From: VSJD01 sp964617825
GTDB lineage: Bacteria > Verrucomicrobiota > Kiritimatiellia > JAAZAB01
DNA length: 64,000 nucleotides
Reading direction: 5' to 3'
NCBI GenBank assembly: GCA_964617825.1
Contig: CAZTWL010000009.1
Span: forward strand, 1 to 64,000
Position 1 is the first letter of the stretch. Each line of letters starts with the position of its first letter. Below are positions 63,023 through 64,000 of this stretch, piece by piece. Below the pieces are notes generated by a model that did not search any database, was not told the DNA's origin, and saw only the letters and a list, made by a program, of their open reading frames with translations. A program made the translations under genes and the position numbers.

Positions 63023-64000
63023 ATGATGAGCAGAAAAGCAATCAAAACATCGACACCCCACGCCGACCGGATCCTCCAAGGTCTGCGCCGCTCCTGCCTA
63101 TGCCGACTGGCCGCATTCCTCATACCCATGGCTCTCTTTTGCACCTCCGGACAAAGCGCAATTGCGACAGCGGAAGCGGCCGATGAAATCGCCGGCGAGT
63201 TGTTGCCCTCTGACAATTACAAGCATGCGGAGTGTTGGCTTAAACACATGAGCGGCTATGCCGGCCCATTTACGGGCGCCAATCCGTCAACCTCGAAAAT
63301 CTGCGACGCCATCCGCGCTCTGTCCGCCCAGTACAAAGTACCGATCGAAATTATCGGCGCCGTTTGTTTCCAGGAAAGCAGTCTATACCAGTACGGCGCA
63401 GATGGGTTTATTGTCCATAATCTGGGCGAATGCATATCGTTGTATTATGGCGCCTCTGGCGGTCCGCCGGGACTGGGACTCATGCAGCTGACCGGGACAA
63501 CGGCCACCAGCACATTCGATGTGAATCGGCTTATTACGGACTGGCGTTATAACCTGGAAGCGGGGGTCTACGTGTTAAGACATGAATATGACACCTCTTT
63601 GGCTTACTACCCGCCGGAGATGCAAACCATAACGATTGCAAATTGGAATGTGCTGGAGAATTGGCGTTACGCACTGGCGCGTTACAATAGCTACCAAGAT
63701 CCGGAGAACCCCTACGTAGCCGCCGTGTGCAGGCATATCGCCTCCCCTCCCGCGCAACTATCGGGCCTTTTTACCGGAGCGACACTGACCGAGCCGCAAG
63801 ACGTCATACCGGAGTTCATCTATGGGAATGGTTATGCCGTCAAGCCTGAGGGCGTCTGGCTATATGCTAATGGCATTGCGTATTACGGGACCGCGCATAC
63901 CGGAACGATTGCCGCCAATCCGACAATCAAAGCCAATGGCGTGGAAGGCCAAATTGCCGTCAATTATCCCGCCCCGCTATCCATCACCGTGGCAATGAAT
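63023..64000 (+). CDS. Exported lytic-transglycosylase/lysozyme-like protein, cut by window edge
   Basis: About 326 residues are visible. A membrane segment near residues 32-48 (LAAFLIPMALFCTSGQSA) suggests export. The SLT/lysozyme-like domain follows: IIGAVCFQESSLYQYG (catalytic-type Glu118), GPPGLGLMQLTGTTA, RYNLEAGVYVLRHEYD and LARYNSYQDPENPYVAAV, which match the E..S..., GLMQL and Y...N patterns of GH23-like lytic transglycosylases. After about residue 260 comes a beta-rich part with VWLYANGIAYYG and KANGVEGQIAVNYPAP, like the C-terminal module of peptidase paralogue B. The end and therefore total length are unknown. Start could be either of two adjacent ATGs (63023, 63026). Confidence 0.78.
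   Translation, partial: MMSRKAIKTSTPHADRILQGLRRSCLCRLAAFLIPMALFCTSGQSAIATAEAADEIAGELLPSDNYKHAECWLKHMSGYAGPFTGANPSTSKICDAIRALSAQYKVPIEIIGAVCFQESSLYQYGADGFIVHNLGECISLYYGASGGPPGLGLMQLTGTTATSTFDVNRLITDWRYNLEAGVYVLRHEYDTSLAYYPPEMQTITIANWNVLENWRYALARYNSYQDPENPYVAAVCRHIASPPAQLSGLFTGATLTEPQDVIPEFIYGNGYAVKPEGVWLYANGIAYYGTAHTGTIAANPTIKANGVEGQIAVNYPAPLSITVAMN

Overview
This 64 kb window is a moderately GC-rich bacterial chromosome segment. It is dense with genes, shows no tRNA, rRNA, CRISPR array, insertion sequence or prophage that I can recognise, and is cut by the window edge at both ends (a clpB 5' part at the left, a lytic-transglycosylase-like gene at the right). Gene content points to the PVC superphylum, probably a Kiritimatiellota/Lentisphaerota/Verrucomicrobiota-type organism: core genes sit singly among uncharacterised TIM-barrel glycosidase-like proteins, a DUF4832-type protein, a membrane Ser/Thr kinase with a zinc ribbon, an unusual HisI-like protein and many exported proteins. 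This placement is inference from protein flavour, not from a marker-gene tree.

Layout. 1-6.6 kb: clpB, hsp20 with a small membrane ORF in an AT-richer patch, an exported agmatine/peptidylarginine-deiminase-like protein, a degenerate PHP protein, an RlmI-type methyltransferase and an exported Pcm. 6.9-12.7 kb: a strong promoter, rplM-rpsI, argJ-argB-argD and lysA. 12.7-19.1 kb: a class I glutamine amidotransferase, a large glycosidase-like protein, a phosphoribosyltransferase and uvrB. 19.1-19.6 kb: gene debris (AraC and GH16-like relics). 19.7-27 kb: nadA, an exported M4 peptidase and two recently duplicated exported HExxH peptidases whose C-terminal modules differ. 27-31 kb: prfB (with a +1 frameshift site), yicC, gmk, and separate coaC and coaB. 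31-36 kb: a ConA-like protein, a glycosidase-like protein, a decayed cysteine-synthase-family gene and a sugar isomerase. 36-41 kb: exported rubrerythrin, a ferric-reductase-like flavocytochrome and proBA. 41-51.5 kb: a hypothetical exported protein, a glycosidase-like protein, a PfkB kinase, the Ser/Thr kinase, a HisI-like protein, HU with a textbook terminator, dapF and larC-larB. 51.6-64 kb: an MBL hydrolase, a DUF4832-type protein, a beta-galactosidase-like protein, an HTH-EIIA regulator, a VanX-type dipeptidase, a sensor lacking an output domain, gldA, exported MsrBA, a TPM protein with LemA, and the lytic-transglycosylase-like gene.

How it fits together. Biosynthesis (Arg, Lys/DAP, Pro, CoA, NAD) and information processing are complete, ordinary genes. 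Around them lies a second layer of exported enzymes: peptidases built from shared calcium-binding repeats and a shared C-terminal module, and three normally cytoplasmic repair or antioxidant enzymes (Pcm, rubrerythrin, MsrBA) that all carry N-terminal export signals here. Glycosidase-like genes, several of unknown family, stand near a sugar isomerase, a sugar kinase and a PTS-EIIA-type regulator, which suggests carbohydrate use. No single locus looks like a complete, unmistakably new system. The strongest leads are the modular exported peptidase set, the unassigned glycosidase-like families, the HTH-EIIA regulator and the divergent HisI-like protein.
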